From contig JBKEAR010000016.1 in the NCBI GenBank assembly GCA_047972425.1, positions 14,008-78,007 on the forward strand: a stretch of DNA of 64,000 bases, given 5' to 3'. Positions within the stretch are counted from its first letter, which is position 1. The number at the start of each line of letters is the position of its first letter. Both the position numbers and the translations under genes were made by a program. The notes under the pieces are model-generated. The model had not been told where the DNA came from, made no database searches, and saw only the letters and a list, made by a program, of their open reading frames with translations. Source of the DNA: JBKEAR01 sp047972425 (GTDB lineage: Bacteria; Pseudomonadota; Alphaproteobacteria; JBKEAR01). Below are positions 62,759 to 64,000 of this stretch, piece after piece.

Positions 62759-62848
62759 TCAGCATAAAAGACAAAGTTAAGATAGACAATTTCTTAACAG
62801 CTGATTATCATATTTTAATAGAATTATAAATGAAGAATAAGATAAATT

Positions 62849-63346
62849 ATGAGCAATAAAGAAGAAGCAAAAAAGGCAGCCCTTGCCTATTCTAAAATCC
62901 TACGCCATATCGGCGAGCAACTCGAGGCCGTAAATGCCGATAGCCTAAGCGATGAAAATCGTGATACTATGCCCTATACAATCTTAGAGCTTGCTGATGC
63001 CTTTGCCGAAAAAGCCGGTTTTATGTTCTCTAAAGAGCAAGCCTTGCCCCTTGCCTATACGTTTGAGCTTATTAACCAAGCCTGCCAAAATATGGCACGC
63101 ATGGCCAAAAAATTTGACCAAACCGAAACCGTTACCACATTTAATTGGGCGGCAGCGCAATCGTTAAGCATGGTGCACGAGCTCGAACAACGCCATAAAG
63201 ATAACGAAGGCGGCGTAATTGGCTTTGATGCCGATATGAAAACCAAGCTCACCCAAGCCATTGGTGGCACCGCCGAATGGGAACGCCAAGATTACGACCC
63301 CGAAGAAAAAATGAACAACCAAAAAGGAGACAAACCCCATGCATAA
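62849..63346 (+). CDS. Conserved-looking protein of unknown function
   Basis: I do not recognise this 165-residue protein. It is soluble, mostly helical and acidic (SKILRHIGEQLEAVNADSLSDE; LADAFAEKAGFMFSKEQALPLAYTFELIN), with a polar tail rich in Asp, Glu and Lys. It has no signal peptide and one Cys. It overlaps grxB by 8 nt, so the two are translated together, and a link to glutathione or redox metabolism is possible but unproven. Confidence 0.75.
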   Translation: MSNKEEAKKAALAYSKILRHIGEQLEAVNADSLSDENRDTMPYTILELADAFAEKAGFMFSKEQALPLAYTFELINQACQNMARMAKKFDQTETVTTFNWAAAQSLSMVHELEQRHKDNEGGVIGFDADMKTKLTQAIGGTAEWERQDYDPEEKMNNQKGDKPHA

Positions 63347-63989
63347 ATTATATGTTTACGACCATTGCCCTTATTGTACCCGGGCGCGCATGATTTTTGG
63401 TTACCAAAATTTAGAACTCGATTTACGCTTTTTGCTCAATGATGACGAAGATGCCCATTATCGTATGGTAAATAAAAAGGTTGTACCGATTTTAGAAAAA
63501 GAAGACGGTACTTATATGCCGGAATCCTTAGATATCGTTCATTATATCGACGGCCAATGTAAAACACCCCTTATGGGTGGCGAAGCCGACCCGAACATAT
63601 TAGAATGGATAAGCCGGTTTTCCCAACCGTCTTATCATTTATCCATGCCCCGGTGGGCATTAAGTAACCTTGCAGAGTTTGCAACCCCTTCGGCACGCAT
63701 GTATTTTCTTAAAAAGAAAGAGGCGGCATCGGGGCAGTTTTCCGAGCATTTCGAAAATACAGACCGGTTAGTAAACCAAGTTTATAAACTGTTAGAAGAG
63801 CTTGTGCCACTTATTCAATCGCCCGAGGGCGTAAGGGATAAACCTTCTATAGATGATATTCATTTATTTCCGGTTTTACGGGGTTTAACTATCGTAAAAA
63901 ATATGCCCTTTCCGCAAGAAATTCGGGACTATTTAGTCCGCCAATCCGAACTCACCCGTATTTGGCTGTTCGATGCCTTTGCCCTTTAA
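63339..63989 (+). CDS. grxB: Glutaredoxin 2
   Basis: This 216-residue GrxB is a glutathione-dependent disulphide reductase with a GST-like fold: an N-terminal thioredoxin domain with active site DHCPYCTRARM, the cis-Pro VVPILEKEDG and ESLDIVHYID, then a helical C-terminal domain (SRFSQPSYHLSMPRWA). Length matches E. coli GrxB (215). AAGGAGACAAACCCC precedes the ATG inside the upstream gene. Confidence 0.94.
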   Translation: MHKLYVYDHCPYCTRARMIFGYQNLELDLRFLLNDDEDAHYRMVNKKVVPILEKEDGTYMPESLDIVHYIDGQCKTPLMGGEADPNILEWISRFSQPSYHLSMPRWALSNLAEFATPSARMYFLKKKEAASGQFSEHFENTDRLVNQVYKLLEELVPLIQSPEGVRDKPSIDDIHLFPVLRGLTIVKNMPFPQEIRDYLVRQSELTRIWLFDAFAL

Positions 63990-64000
63990 ATAACAAGCCC

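Overview
The window looks like a chromosomal segment of an AT-rich, Gram-negative alphaproteobacterium. The main clues are an F0 operon with duplicated b and b' subunits and no F1 genes next to it (atpI-B-E-b'-b), the divergent mutY / DUF721 (DciA-like) pair followed by a DsbA-type protein, and ctpA followed directly by rppH. No rRNA or tRNA genes, phage genes, CRISPR array or canonical insertion sequence was seen.

Layout: 1-2476, branched-chain amino acid genes (end of ilvI, ilvH, ilvC). 2564-6317, EF-hand and unknown exported proteins, an MscS channel and an SPFH/NfeD pair. 6334-8967 (minus strand), ubiT-ubiU-ubiV, the oxygen-independent ubiquinone module. 9113-13897, a small phosphatase, a candidate structured RNA, ctpA, rppH, a Ca2+/cation antiporter and a FolM/PTR1-like reductase. 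13898-18276, a hairpin-rich spacer and a large autotransporter. 18277-22865, FMN reductase, trpS, PhzF-like, HdeD-like and NagZ-like genes. 22866-26521, an octaheme cytochrome c plus b-type cytochrome between two nearly identical 210-bp direct repeats. The second repeat lies inside a broken DUF559 nuclease gene that is itself enclosed by 79-bp inverted repeats. 26522-33103, mutT, argJ, a fructosamine-kinase-like gene, a parvulin isomerase and secA. 33445-40553, an RND efflux pair, a TPR-glycosyltransferase, an M15 peptidase and a DUF4145 protein. 40617-44370, a TAXI-TRAP importer. 44722-48101, apt, mutY, a DciA-like gene, a repeat lipoprotein and a DsbA-like protein. 48133-50907, the F0 ATP synthase operon. 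50928-60243, an ROK regulator diverging from a glycerophosphodiesterase, an ABC importer and a Na/Pi transporter, with a VOC gene on each side. 60256 to the end, aldo-keto reductase, old yellow enzyme with a divergent HxlR regulator, and grxB.

How the genes fit together: ubiTUV allows ubiquinone synthesis without oxygen, which suits the octaheme reductase and its quinol-linked cytochrome b as an anaerobic respiratory branch. The GDPD-ABC-Na/Pi group, next to an ROK regulator and a clear operator-like palindrome, looks like a regulated scavenging unit.

The most unusual signal is a family of intergenic hairpin 'words' (short stems with 3-4 nt loops) reused at several sites. The same words build the inverted repeats around the DUF559 gene and the 210-bp element inserted into it. 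This resembles in outline the REP/RAYT arrangement, with a DUF559 nuclease in place of a Y1 transposase. That reading is inference.
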